From: Catenulispora pinisilvae
GTDB taxonomy: Bacteria; Actinomycetota; Actinomycetes; Streptomycetales; Catenulisporaceae
Length of the DNA: 38,325 nt
Direction of reading: 5' to 3'
NCBI RefSeq assembly: GCF_015356865.1
Contig: NZ_JAAFZA010000089.1
Coordinates: 1 to 38,325, forward strand
Position numbers and translations under genes: made by a program. Positions 1 to 8,498 of this stretch are shown here, piece after piece (within the stretch, counting starts at the first letter, position 1; the number at the start of each line of letters is the position of its first letter). Under the pieces are notes generated by a model, which searched no databases, was not told the DNA's origin, and was given only the letters and a program-made list of their open reading frames with translations.

Positions 1-10
1 CCCCAAAAAA

Positions 11-877
11 CTACGCCCCAGCCCCACCATCCACCGGCAGAATCGCGCCGGTCACAAACGACGCCCGGTCGCTGAGCAGCCACGCGGCCGCCTCGGCGAC
101 CTGCCTGGGCTCGGCCATCCGGCCCAGCGGGATCGAGGCGTTGATCTTGTCGACGATGCCGGGGGTGGCCCTTTCCCAGGCGTCGATCATCTCGGTGGCG
201 GTGCCGCCGGGGGTGATGCCGTTGACTCGGATGCCGTCGGCGGCCCAGTTCACGGCGGCGCTCTCGGTGAGGCTGTTGAGGGCGCGCTTCATGGCGCCGT
301 AGGCCGGTAGGGCGGGGTTGGCGCGGCGGCTGCCGATGCTCGAGGTGTTGACGATCGCGCCGCCTCCGGTGCGGCGCATGAGTTCGGCCTCGGCGTTCAT
401 CGCGGTCCAGTGCGAGCGGAAGTTCACGGCGAACTGCTCTTCGATGTCGTCGTCGGTGGTGGTGTCGACCGGTCCCGGCTGCCGCTGGATGGCCGCGCCG
501 TTGTTGAAGGCGCCGTCGAGGCGTCCGTGGAGTTCCGCGACGCGCTCGACGGCGGCGCGGATGGCTGTGCGGTCGGCGAGGTCCAGGGGGACGGCGTCTG
601 CTCGGCCGCCGTCGGCTCGGATCTCGGCGACGATGCGATCGAGGGCGTCCGTGCCCCTGGCGGCCAGCACGACCGAGGCGCCCTCGGCGGCGAAGAGCCG
701 GCCCGCCGCCTCCCCGATGCCGCGGCTGGCGCCGGTGATGAAGATGACCTTGCCGGTGAGCAGGCCGATGGGGGTGCTGATGCTGCTGGCGCTGCTTGCT
801 GTGCTAGTGCTGCTCGCCGTGCTGATGCTGCTGGCTGTGCTGGTTGTGCCGTCGGTGACATGTGCGTTTTCGGTCAT
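11..877 (-). CDS. SDR family oxidoreductase
   Basis: Classical short-chain dehydrogenase/reductase of 288 residues, expected to be a cytosolic NAD(P)(H)-dependent oxidoreductase; the substrate cannot be read. Seen: cofactor loop TGASRGIG at about residues 48-55, NNGA at the usual NAG position, Ser180, and the YxxxK pair Tyr193/Lys197, ending in the common PVDGG tail. ATG at 877 is chosen because the longer frame to 970 would overlap the divergent regulator; ATG at 892 is an alternative, and neither has a convincing Shine-Dalgarno. Residues 11-35 are almost only Ser, Thr and Ala and precede the first beta strand; they come from an in-frame DNA repeat (identical 17-nt copies at 774-790 and 819-835). 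The divergent MmyB-type regulator 85 bp away is the likely controller (inference from the usual arrangement). Confidence 0.9.
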   Translation of the reverse strand: MTENAHVTDGTTSTASSISTASSTSTASSASSISTPIGLLTGKVIFITGASRGIGEAAGRLFAAEGASVVLAARGTDALDRIVAEIRADGGRADAVPLDLADRTAIRAAVERVAELHGRLDGAFNNGAAIQRQPGPVDTTTDDDIEEQFAVNFRSHWTAMNAEAELMRRTGGGAIVNTSSIGSRRANPALPAYGAMKRALNSLTESAAVNWAADGIRVNGITPGGTATEMIDAWERATPGIVDKINASIPLGRMAEPRQVAEAAAWLLSDRASFVTGAILPVDGGAGA

Positions 878-962
878 GCCACCAGCGTCCATCCGCGCCG
901 GGAACGGATACAGGCACAGGCTGTACCACGATCCGCCGCCGGGGACGATGCACACTGGGGGT
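878..962. promoter_or_regulatory. Divergent promoter region between SDR and MmyB-type regulator
   Basis: These 85 bp separate two divergent starts and must carry both promoters. On the minus strand a TATCCG hexamer lies before the dehydrogenase start. I see no clean long palindrome, so the operator is not assigned. Confidence 0.4.
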
Positions 963-1817
963 ATGGACAAACAGGAGCTCGGGGCGTTCCTCCGCAGCCG
1001 CCGTGAACGGCTTCAGCCGCAGGACGTGGGCCTGCCGTCCGGCCCGCGCCGCCGGACCCCGGGGCTGCGCCGGGAAGAGGTCGCGGTCCTCGCCCACATC
1101 TCCACCGAGTACTACGTCCGCCTCGAACAAGGCCGCGCCGCTTCGCGCCCGTCTGGCGAAGTCCTCGCCGGGATCGCCGGTGCGCTGCGCCTCACCGACG
1201 CCGAATCCGACCACCTGCACACCCTGGCCGGCACCGCGCCCGCCAAGACCGGCCTGCTCCAGCGCGAAGTGCGGCCCAGCATCCTCGCCCTGCTCGAACG
1301 GCTCCCGCAGACCGCCGGCATCGTGGTCTCCGCCGCCTTCGAGGTGCTCGCGTGGAACGACCTCGCCGCCGCGCTGATGGAGGACTTCGCCGTACTCACC
1401 CCCGACGAGCGGAACCTCGCGCGCAAGGCATTCCTCGGCTCGTCGCGCCCGGAAGCGCCGATGTACGGGATCTCCGACGCCGCCGAGTTCCGCCTGAACG
1501 TCGTCATGCAACTCCGATCCACCATCGCCCGCTACCCGACGGACCCCACGGTGACCGGCCTCGTCGACGACCTGCGCGACGGAAGTCCCGACTTCGCCCG
1601 GCTCTGGGAACGCCGCGAGGTGCGCGGCGCGCCGGTCCTGACGAAGACCTTCCGGCACCGGGCCGTCGGAGAGGTCCGCGTCGACTGCGACGGCCTCGCG
1701 CTTGAGGACAGCGACCAACACCTCGTGCTCTACAGCGCGCCGATCGGATCACCCAGCGCCGATGCCTTGGCGCTGTTGAACATCCTGGGTAGCGAGGCTC
1801 GTAGCTCTGCGCGGTGA
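963..1817 (+). CDS. MmyB-type helix-turn-helix transcriptional regulator
   Basis: Cytosolic one-component DNA-binding regulator of 284 residues. Residues about 5-85 form an XRE-like helix-turn-helix domain with the hallmark segment PGLRREEVAVLA followed by YYVRLEQGR. Residues about 100-275 match the MmyB-like ligand-binding domain (PF17765 type), with the typical VLAWN segment after a conserved beta strand. Such proteins in actinomycetes usually sit divergent from an oxidoreductase gene that they control, as here with the dehydrogenase at 11-877; the ligand is unknown. ATG at 963 is chosen over the far upstream in-frame start at 318 because that extension would lie antisense to the dehydrogenase gene. 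GGGGGT lies just before the ATG. A paralogue lies at 21055-21963. Confidence 0.9.
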   Translation: MDKQELGAFLRSRRERLQPQDVGLPSGPRRRTPGLRREEVAVLAHISTEYYVRLEQGRAASRPSGEVLAGIAGALRLTDAESDHLHTLAGTAPAKTGLLQREVRPSILALLERLPQTAGIVVSAAFEVLAWNDLAAALMEDFAVLTPDERNLARKAFLGSSRPEAPMYGISDAAEFRLNVVMQLRSTIARYPTDPTVTGLVDDLRDGSPDFARLWERREVRGAPVLTKTFRHRAVGEVRVDCDGLALEDSDQHLVLYSAPIGSPSADALALLNILGSEARSSAR

Positions 1818-1995
1818 CGCCGCGAATCCGAGGCACCCGGTCAGTGCCCCCGCACTACCCCTGCACCACCTCCGCACCACTCCGCACCACCCCCGCGCCC
1901 CGACCTGTTAGCCGGATGTGCCGTGCGCCGCCGCCGTCAGGACACGCGGTTCGGCGAGTCTGAGTCGGCGAATAATGCGTGCCGAGGGGAGCGGA

Positions 1996-4900
1996 ATGAT
2001 GTTACGGAGGAACCGGCGGCTTGCGGTGTCGGCCGCCGTGGTCGTCGCGCTGGTGGGGACGACGATGGCCGGGGCCGGAGGCACGAGCGCGAGTGCCAAC
2101 GCCAACGCCAGTGCCAGTGCCAACGCGCAGACCGCCGCGGGCACGAAGCCCGGCGGCGACGGCCAGCCATGGCTCCCGCCGACGCCCGGGCAGTGGCCGT
2201 TGGTGGTGAACGCCTCGCGGACCGCGACGCAGGAGATCACCCGCGGCGTCGACTACCAGACCGACACCTACCAGACCGTCGGCGGGGTGCAGCATTCGAC
2301 GGAGCTGAACGTCGACCTGACCGATCCGAACGTCCGCCTCGGGGTCGTCGAGTCGCACGACGAGCTCAGCGATCCGAACGACGAGGTCGTCTCCTCGATG
2401 GCGAACCGGACCGGCGCGGTCGCGGGCATCAACGGCGACTTCTTCGACATCTACGGCTCCGGGCGGCCACACGGCATGGTCGTCGTCAACGGGCGCCTCG
2501 TGAAGAGCCCGAACCCGGCCTGGAACCAGAACCTCGTCGTGCGCGCGGACGGCTCGATCGCGATCGGCGCCGAATCGTATTCGGGTACTGCGACCGACGG
2601 CGCGGCGACCCACCCGATCACCTCGGTCAACCTGGTCGACGACCTGTCCGCCAACGGCCTGGTGCGCGTCACGCCCGACCTCGGCGACAGCGGCAAGATC
2701 CCGGCGTCGGTCGTGGCCTCCGGGCACCGCGATCCGGCCGATGCCAATGTCCTGATCATCGACAGGGTCACCTCGGGCGTCACGGACCTCACGCCGCTTC
2801 CGACCGGCACCGAAGACCTGGTCGGCTCCGGCACCGCGGGCCAGTGGCTCACCGCGACCGCGCACGTCGGCGACCGGGTGCGGATCGCCGAATCGATCAG
2901 CCCGGACAGCGCCCCGCGCCAGGCACTGTCCGGCGGCGCCGTGCTGGTCCAGAACGGCACCATGGCCGTGCCGTTGCAGGGCGGCGGCGAGAACAACGTC
3001 AACAACCCGGTCACCGGCCTGGGCGTGACCAAGGACGGCAAGCACGCGATCGTCGCGGTGTTCGACGGCCACCAGCCCGAGGACGCGGCCGAGGGCCTGA
3101 CCCGCCCGCAGCTCGCCGGGTGGATGCTGGCGCACGGCGCGTACAACGCGATGATCTTCGACTCCGGCGGCTCCAGCGAGATGGTCGCCCGCCAGCCGGG
3201 TCAGCAGCAGGTCAGCGTCAGCAACACGCCGTCGGACGGCCACGAGCGCCCGGTCGCCAACGGTCTGTTCTTCTACAGCACCGAGGCGCACCCCGGCCCC
3301 GCGGTCCGAGCCGTCGCCAACTCCGGCGCGCCGCTGGCCGTGCTGACCGGCACCAAGGTCCCGGTCTCGGCCTACGCGGTCGACGCGCTCGGCAACCCGG
3401 CCAGCGATCCGGTGCAGCTGGCGGTGCGGCCGGCTTCCAGGGCGAATATCAGTACCGGAACAAACGGCGCGACTATCACGGCATCCGGCAAGCCGGGTAA
3501 TGGTGAACTGACCGCCAAGTCCGGTCGGGCCCATTCCTCCGTGCCGCTGCGCGTGACCGACAAACTGAACTCGCTCACGGTCAGCCCGGCCACCGCCGAC
3601 CTGAACAACGGCGGTACCCAGCAACTCGCCATCACCGCCACCACCGGCGACAAGGCGCCGGTCACACTGCTGCCGGCCTCGGTGACCTGGACGGCGAGCC
3701 CGTCGAACCTGGGCGCCGTCGACCCGGCGACCGGCCTGTTCACCGCCGCGACCGACGGCGAAGGGCTGGTGACCGTCACCGCCAGCGCGGGCGGGGCGAC
3801 CGCCACCGTCTCGATCGCCGTGGGCCAGCGTTCTGAGGTCGTCGACCCGATGACCGACGTGAACAACTGGGCCGTGAACACCAGGGGCGGCGCGACCGGC
3901 GGCATCTCGCTGTCCACCGCGGTCAAGCGGCTGCCTTCGGACACCGGCTCGATGGACGTCAAATACAGCATCCCGGCGGGCAACGGCGTCAAGCAGGTCG
4001 TGTTCTCCCCCACCGGGCACGAGTCGTTCCCGCCGGCCGGTGAGACGCAGCTGCCGAACGCGGTCGGCGTCTGGATCAAGGGTTCCGGCACCGGTGGCTC
4101 CGGCACGCCGCTGGGGCTGGGCAACCTCACGCTCGCAGAGGCCTACTACGAGGTGAACGGCCAGTACGTCGACTTCTACCCGTCCACCGTGACCTACGAC
4201 GGCTGGCAGCTCATCATCGCCAACCTGCCCGCCGGCCTCCAGTTCCCGATGAGCGTCGACTTCCTCGACTTCCTGGTCATCAGCCCGAGCCAGGCGCTGG
4301 CCGGCGACCTGTATGTCAGTGATCTGCAGGCGCTCTACTCGCCGCGGCCGCTGGTGACGCCGCCCTACGTGGCGATCCCGCACAACCCCTCGTGGCTCCA
4401 GTACACCGAGGACCCGGCGAAGTTCCGGCCCGGCGGCACCACGCTGGCCGCGGTGGACGACGCGCACACGCACGCCGACGACCCGAACTCCACCGGCAGT
4501 GTCGTACTCAAGCAGGACGGCGCCGATCTTCGGAGATTGACACAGATCAAGGCCCCGCCGTCCAGCCGGACCGGCCCGCTGTCGCTCCAGACCATGGGCG
4601 ACATGAGCGACACCGGCAGCATGGCCAACCTGGACTACCTGAAGTCGCTGCTCGACGGGTTCGGCGTGCCATACCACGAGGGCGTCGGCAACCACGAGAT
4701 CACCCAGGGCGCCGATCCGGAGAACAAGAACTGGACCAGCCTGTTCGGCCCGACGCACTACGCCTACACCCAAGGCGCCGCCAACGTCCTGGTGACCGAC
4801 AGCGCGCACATCGGCATCCTGCCCTCGGACCCGTATCAGGTCCCGACGACGGACCCGGCGCAGTACCAGTGGCTGGCCGACCAGTTGTCCGCGAACCGCT

Positions 4901-5526
4901 CGCCGGTGGTGTTCGTGGTCAGCCACGTGCCCGCCTACGACCCGCACCCGCAGCAGGACAGCCAGTTCGCCGACCGTTGGGAGGCGCAGATGTTCGAAAC
5001 GCTGGTGCAGAAGTATCAGGACTCTCATCCGCACACCCACGTCATCATGCTGTTCGGGCACGCCCGCGGCTGGGCCGAGAACCTGCTCGACCCGACCGGT
5101 CACAACACGCCGAACGGGCTGCCGAACTTCGTGGTCGCCGACGCCGGGGTCGAGGCCTACGCACCGGCCAGCGAGGGCGGCTTCTACAACTACGGGCTGT
5201 TCCACGTGCTGCCCAACGGCGACGTGCAGTTCGCCGCGATCCCGACCCTGGCGAGCATCGCGGTGACCGGCACGGCGACGACGCTCAAGCCGGGCCAGTC
5301 CACCCAGCTCAGCGCGACCGGGACCACGCCGACCGGCGACGACCTCCCCGCGCTCAGCGTTCCGATCGCCGACCCGGCCTCGCACGTGTGGAAGAGCTCT
5401 GATCCGCGCGTCGCGACGGTCGACCCGGTCACCGGCGCGGTGCACGCGCGGTGCCCGGGCACGGTCACCATCTCCGTCTCCTCGGACAACGTCGCCGGCT
5501 CGGTCGCCTTGACGGTCGCCAAGTGA
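1996..5526 (+). CDS. Secreted phosphodiester glycosidase-metallophosphoesterase fusion with Ig-like domains
   Basis: A 1176-residue exported protein. Seen, in order: a signal peptide (Arg-rich start then an Ala/Val core, about 1-35); a short Asn/Ala/Ser repeat; a phosphodiester glycosidase domain (NAGPA, PF09992 type) at about 95-430 with GINGDFF near 142 and FDSGGSSE near 387; a bacterial Ig-like (Big_2) domain at about 524-611; a beta-rich, possibly carbohydrate-binding domain at about 613-783; a calcineurin-like metallophosphoesterase at about 815-1060 with DAHTH, GDMSD, GNHE, SHVPAYD and FGHARG; and a second Big_2 domain to the end. NAGPA-type enzymes cleave sugar phosphodiesters and metallophosphoesterases remove phosphate, so extracellular release of phosphate from phosphodiester glycopolymers is plausible (inference). 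ATG at 1996 has GAGGGGA upstream and is followed at once by a second ATG. A strong terminator follows. Confidence 0.88.
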   Translation: MMLRRNRRLAVSAAVVVALVGTTMAGAGGTSASANANASASANAQTAAGTKPGGDGQPWLPPTPGQWPLVVNASRTATQEITRGVDYQTDTYQTVGGVQHSTELNVDLTDPNVRLGVVESHDELSDPNDEVVSSMANRTGAVAGINGDFFDIYGSGRPHGMVVVNGRLVKSPNPAWNQNLVVRADGSIAIGAESYSGTATDGAATHPITSVNLVDDLSANGLVRVTPDLGDSGKIPASVVASGHRDPADANVLIIDRVTSGVTDLTPLPTGTEDLVGSGTAGQWLTATAHVGDRVRIAESISPDSAPRQALSGGAVLVQNGTMAVPLQGGGENNVNNPVTGLGVTKDGKHAIVAVFDGHQPEDAAEGLTRPQLAGWMLAHGAYNAMIFDSGGSSEMVARQPGQQQVSVSNTPSDGHERPVANGLFFYSTEAHPGPAVRAVANSGAPLAVLTGTKVPVSAYAVDALGNPASDPVQLAVRPASRANISTGTNGATITASGKPGNGELTAKSGRAHSSVPLRVTDKLNSLTVSPATADLNNGGTQQLAITATTGDKAPVTLLPASVTWTASPSNLGAVDPATGLFTAATDGEGLVTVTASAGGATATVSIAVGQRSEVVDPMTDVNNWAVNTRGGATGGISLSTAVKRLPSDTGSMDVKYSIPAGNGVKQVVFSPTGHESFPPAGETQLPNAVGVWIKGSGTGGSGTPLGLGNLTLAEAYYEVNGQYVDFYPSTVTYDGWQLIIANLPAGLQFPMSVDFLDFLVISPSQALAGDLYVSDLQALYSPRPLVTPPYVAIPHNPSWLQYTEDPAKFRPGGTTLAAVDDAHTHADDPNSTGSVVLKQDGADLRRLTQIKAPPSSRTGPLSLQTMGDMSDTGSMANLDYLKSLLDGFGVPYHEGVGNHEITQGADPENKNWTSLFGPTHYAYTQGAANVLVTDSAHIGILPSDPYQVPTTDPAQYQWLADQLSANRSPVVFVVSHVPAYDPHPQQDSQFADRWEAQMFETLVQKYQDSHPHTHVIMLFGHARGWAENLLDPTGHNTPNGLPNFVVADAGVEAYAPASEGGFYNYGLFHVLPNGDVQFAAIPTLASIAVTGTATTLKPGQSTQLSATGTTPTGDDLPALSVPIADPASHVWKSSDPRVATVDPVTGAVHARCPGTVTISVSSDNVAGSVALTVAK

Positions 5527-5550
5527 CGAATACATAGCTCGCCCCCGAAA

Positions 5551-5585
5551 CGGGCCCCTTCAGCCGAGTCGGCTGAGGGGGCCCG
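5551..5585 (+). terminator. Rho-independent-type terminator
   Basis: Inverted repeat with 15-nt arms (CGGGCCCCTTCAGCC against GGCTGAGGGGGCCCG) around a short loop, one wobble pair, 25 bp after the stop of the secreted phosphoesterase gene. No T-run follows, as is common in high-GC actinomycetes. Confidence 0.8.
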
Positions 5586-5606
5586 TCGCCGTGTGAGGGC
5601 TCGACC

Positions 5607-5637
5607 AGGACCGGTCCTCCGGCCCCGCCGTTAGCCT
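5607..5637 (+). promoter_or_regulatory. Promoter with AGGACCGGTCCT palindrome (copy 1)
   Basis: Perfect 12-bp palindrome AGGACCGGTCCT at 5607-5618, 13 bp, then the -10-like hexamer TAGCCT at 5632-5637. The DUF6585 start codon is 30 bp downstream, with GGGAGG between. The same palindrome at the same 13-bp distance from a -10-like hexamer recurs at 10161-10191 (minus strand) and 12143-12173. It would cover the -35 region, so it is either an operator or an activator site. Confidence 0.7.
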
Positions 5638-5666
5638 CGAAGCCGTCGATCAACGGGAGGCAGCGC

Positions 5667-6335
5667 ATGGCCAGCGTCGAAGAGCTCATGGAGATCGAGG
5701 AGCGCTTCCGCACCATCGGCTACGCCGAGGGCCTGGGCCGGATGTGGGGCTTCTACCCGGCACTCGCCCGGCCCGCGAGCCGGATCTGGCCCGACGTCAG
5801 GATGAACAAGCGCGACGCCGGGAAGGCCGCCGCCACTTTCGAGTCCGGCCTGACCGTGCTGACCGACCAGCAGCAGATCCTCATCTTCCGCTGGCGCGAC
5901 ACCACCGCCTTGCAGCGCATCGTCGAGCACCGGCGGAACGGCACGCTGCTCCGCGCGACCTACCGGTACCAGCTGACCGGGCCCGACGGGGTGCCGCTGA
6001 CGCTGGTCGGGGGCCTGGCCGACCCGCAGAAGTGGGGCCGGGAGATCCAGGACGGCATCACCCGGGCCCGGCTGCCCGTCGCGTTGCAGACCGTGGCCAG
6101 TGGCAGTGCCCTGACCTTCGGGCCGATCGAGGTCACCAGGCGGACGGTGACGGCCGGCGGCCGGTCGGTGCCGTGGTCGGATGTCGAGCGGATCACGGTG
6201 GACAAGGGCGGGGTGTCGGTGCGGGTGGCCGGGAAGTGGCTGGCGCTCATCCGCACGGAGGTGAGCCGGATCCCGAACGTCTTTGTGTTCTACGCTCTTG
6301 CCGAGGCCTTGCGTACCTCGGCCGGGAGCGGCTGA
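5667..6335 (+). CDS. DUF6585 family protein
   Basis: A 222-residue protein without signal peptide or clear membrane segment. The sequence looks like actinobacterial DUF6585 proteins: an N-terminal helical stretch, a central beta-rich part with repeated YRYQLTGPDG-like strands, and a C-terminal part where FGPIEVTRRTVTAGGRSVPW and ITVDKGGVSVRV look like a PH-like beta barrel ending in an amphipathic helix. No catalytic motif is visible and no function is assigned. ATG at 5667 has GGGAGG 6 nt upstream. Its promoter carries the palindrome shared with the FHA and vWA/PP2C genes, which links it to that signalling module. The pentapeptide-repeat gene follows in the same direction after 89 bp and may be cotranscribed. 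Confidence 0.75.
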   Translation: MASVEELMEIEERFRTIGYAEGLGRMWGFYPALARPASRIWPDVRMNKRDAGKAAATFESGLTVLTDQQQILIFRWRDTTALQRIVEHRRNGTLLRATYRYQLTGPDGVPLTLVGGLADPQKWGREIQDGITRARLPVALQTVASGSALTFGPIEVTRRTVTAGGRSVPWSDVERITVDKGGVSVRVAGKWLALIRTEVSRIPNVFVFYALAEALRTSAGSG

Positions 6336-6424
6336 GCGCCGATCGGCACCAGCCGGCGGCCCGTACGATGCTGGCGGTATTTCTACGGGCACCAGCAACG
6401 GCGGTCCATCCCTATGGTGCCTTC

Positions 6425-8377
6425 ATGGACGCGCTGTATCAGCAAACCGCCGACCGACTGGCGAGAGCGGATGCCGACGGGCAGCGCTCCGCCTTGCAGG
6501 AGCTGGAAATCCTGGCCCGGGAAGATCCCGCGCAGCGACAGCCGATCGCCGACACGGTATGCCGCTACCTGCGCGAGCCGGCCGAGTCCACCGGGTCTAC
6601 CGGGTCTTCCGGGTCCAACAGCTCTACCGGGTCCACCGGGTCTGAGTCCGCCGACTCCGCCGATGAATCGGCCACCGCACGGGAGCAGGCCGTCGCGCTG
6701 CTCGCGGCCCTGGCCCGTCAGCACCCCGAGGTCGCCGCCGCCTCGGCGGACATCCCCTGCGACATCGACTGCGAGCACTGTCTCGACCTGGAACTGGACG
6801 GCGCCGTACTGCCGGACGTCGACTTCAGCGGCTGCCGCCTCGGGGACGTCGGCTTCACCGACACCCACTTCCGCGGCACCTCCGTCTTCGCCGGCGCCCG
6901 CTTCGCCAAGGTGGCGATGTTCCAGCGGTCGGTCTTCGAGGCCGACGCGTCCTTCGCCGGCGCCCGCTTCAGCCGGACGGTCGACTTCGGCCGGGCCAGG
7001 TTCCGGGCGGACGCCGACTTCTCCCGCGTCCGGTTCCAGGACATCGCCTGGTTCGGACGGGGCGAGACGACGATCTGGGAGGACGACGAAGAGTTCTGGG
7101 AGGTGATGGAGAACCGTCGCCCGGTCGCCTGGGACGAACTCAACGAGGACGACCCGAACTGGCCCATGGCCGAGCTCATGGGCGACTACCAGACCTGGGA
7201 GGAGGGCGGCGACGGCACCCGCTTCAACCACCGGGTGTCCTTCGCCGACGCGGAATTCGCGGCCGAGGCGTGGTTCTGGAAGGCCCGCTTCGGGGACGCG
7301 GTCTCGTTCCAGCGCTGTAGTTTCGGCGGCCGCGTCCACCTCATCCAGCCCGCGGTGGACCTGACCGGCGCCCGGCTCACCGCCGACGCCCGGGCCAAGG
7401 GCCAGGAGTGGCCCGAGGGTCAGGACTGGCCGTTCGGCTGGATCACGGAATCAGAGCTCGAAGCGGACGGTGGCGCGCTCGTGGTCCACGACGACTCGCT
7501 GTCCCCCTATCGCCGCCAGCTCGCCGACGCCGATCCGGACGTCCGGCTCAGCGGACTGCACATCCTCGGCGAGCTCGGGGACGCCGAGCCCGCGCTCCGG
7601 GAGCGGATCACCGAGACCGTCTGCGCGTATCTGCGGACCCCGCTGTCGTTCGACGTGACCACCAGCGTCTTCGAACTCACCCCTTCACAGTTCGCTGAGT
7701 TGCGCACCCGGCACGCCGCACAGCGGCTGCTCACCGACCGGACGCGCCCCGCTCTGGGCCGGACGTTCTGGGAGGGCATCGCCCTCCAACTCTCCGGCGC
7801 CACGCTCATCGACTTCGACGCGAGCGACTGCCGCCTGGCAGACGGGGACTTCACGGGCACCCAGTTCTACGGGAAGACCTCGTTCGCCGGAGCCGTGTTC
7901 GGCGACAAGCCCTCATTCTTCGGTCCGCAGATCAGCTTCGCCCTGCCCGGCGGCGGAAGCGGCCGGGCCGCCTTCCACGGCCCGGTGGACTTCTCCGGCC
8001 TCGCCGCCCGCAAATCCGGAATCGTGCGCTGCCGCTTCCACACCGACAGCGCCGTGCGCGCCGCCGGTACCGATCAGGACCTCATCAGGGTGCTGCTGGG
8101 AGCCAGGATCGACACCGATCCGTCGAAGGTGACCGTCGAGTTCCAGCAGGCGCTGGGTGCTGAGAACCCGCACGTGGAGTACGGCGTGGTGCCGGGTCCG
8201 GCGGACGCGCCGTGGGAAGCCCGGACCGGGCTGAAGGTGACCGGGACCGACGTGCTGCTGACCGAGGTGGCCGGCCGGCTCGACGGTGCCGACGCGTTTC
8301 CTCAGCTCAGTCCTGAGCAGTGGGCGGCGGCGACCGGGATCATCAGGGCTTTGTTGGAGGCGCTGGAAACGCGCTGA
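6425..8377 (+). CDS. Pentapeptide-repeat protein with two homologous halves
   Basis: About 650 residues, probably cytosolic. Two similar modules are visible. Each begins with a helical segment of the kind found in pentapeptide-repeat proteins (first copy residues 1-48 ending in VCRYLR, second about 360-407 ending in VCAYLR), followed by a helix and then a run of pentapeptide-like repeats (A/S-x-F-x-G/D pattern, for example FAGARF, FRADADF, FRGTSVF). Pentapeptide repeats fold as a right-handed beta helix and mostly serve in protein binding; no enzyme motif is seen. Residues about 52-82 are a Ser/Thr/Gly low-complexity linker from a short DNA repeat. ATG at 6425 is chosen because the homologous helix starts there; its ribosome site is weak, and ATG at 6368 is an alternative. 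Confidence 0.8.
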   Translation: MDALYQQTADRLARADADGQRSALQELEILAREDPAQRQPIADTVCRYLREPAESTGSTGSSGSNSSTGSTGSESADSADESATAREQAVALLAALARQHPEVAAASADIPCDIDCEHCLDLELDGAVLPDVDFSGCRLGDVGFTDTHFRGTSVFAGARFAKVAMFQRSVFEADASFAGARFSRTVDFGRARFRADADFSRVRFQDIAWFGRGETTIWEDDEEFWEVMENRRPVAWDELNEDDPNWPMAELMGDYQTWEEGGDGTRFNHRVSFADAEFAAEAWFWKARFGDAVSFQRCSFGGRVHLIQPAVDLTGARLTADARAKGQEWPEGQDWPFGWITESELEADGGALVVHDDSLSPYRRQLADADPDVRLSGLHILGELGDAEPALRERITETVCAYLRTPLSFDVTTSVFELTPSQFAELRTRHAAQRLLTDRTRPALGRTFWEGIALQLSGATLIDFDASDCRLADGDFTGTQFYGKTSFAGAVFGDKPSFFGPQISFALPGGGSGRAAFHGPVDFSGLAARKSGIVRCRFHTDSAVRAAGTDQDLIRVLLGARIDTDPSKVTVEFQQALGAENPHVEYGVVPGPADAPWEARTGLKVTGTDVLLTEVAGRLDGADAFPQLSPEQWAAATGIIRALLEALETR

Positions 8378-8439
8378 GCTGGTGGAGCTGAGCTGGTGGA
8401 AGCGCGCTGAGCCGCTGACGGCCGCGTCCGACCGAACCG

Positions 8440-8475
8440 CGCGCAGCCCCTGGGACGCCTACCAAGGGCTGCGCG
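8440..8475. terminator. Bidirectional terminator between convergent genes
   Basis: CGCGCAGCCC and GGGCTGCGCG form a perfect 10-bp stem with a 16-nt loop in the gap between the convergent pentapeptide-repeat and chitinase genes. Just upstream (8378-8404) the motif GAGCTGGTGGA is repeated directly. Confidence 0.6.
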
Positions 8476-8498
8476 GTCAGGCCTAGCCGCGGTCTGGG

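Noticed and set aside
318-962. An N-terminal extension of the first MmyB-type regulator
   Set aside because: It would be antisense to the dehydrogenase gene, and the family starts at the ATG at 963.
2002-5535. A 1177-codon open frame on the minus strand
   Set aside because: It is antisense to the secreted phosphoesterase gene, with Arg/Gly/Val-biased composition and no domain; long shadow frames are normal at this GC content.
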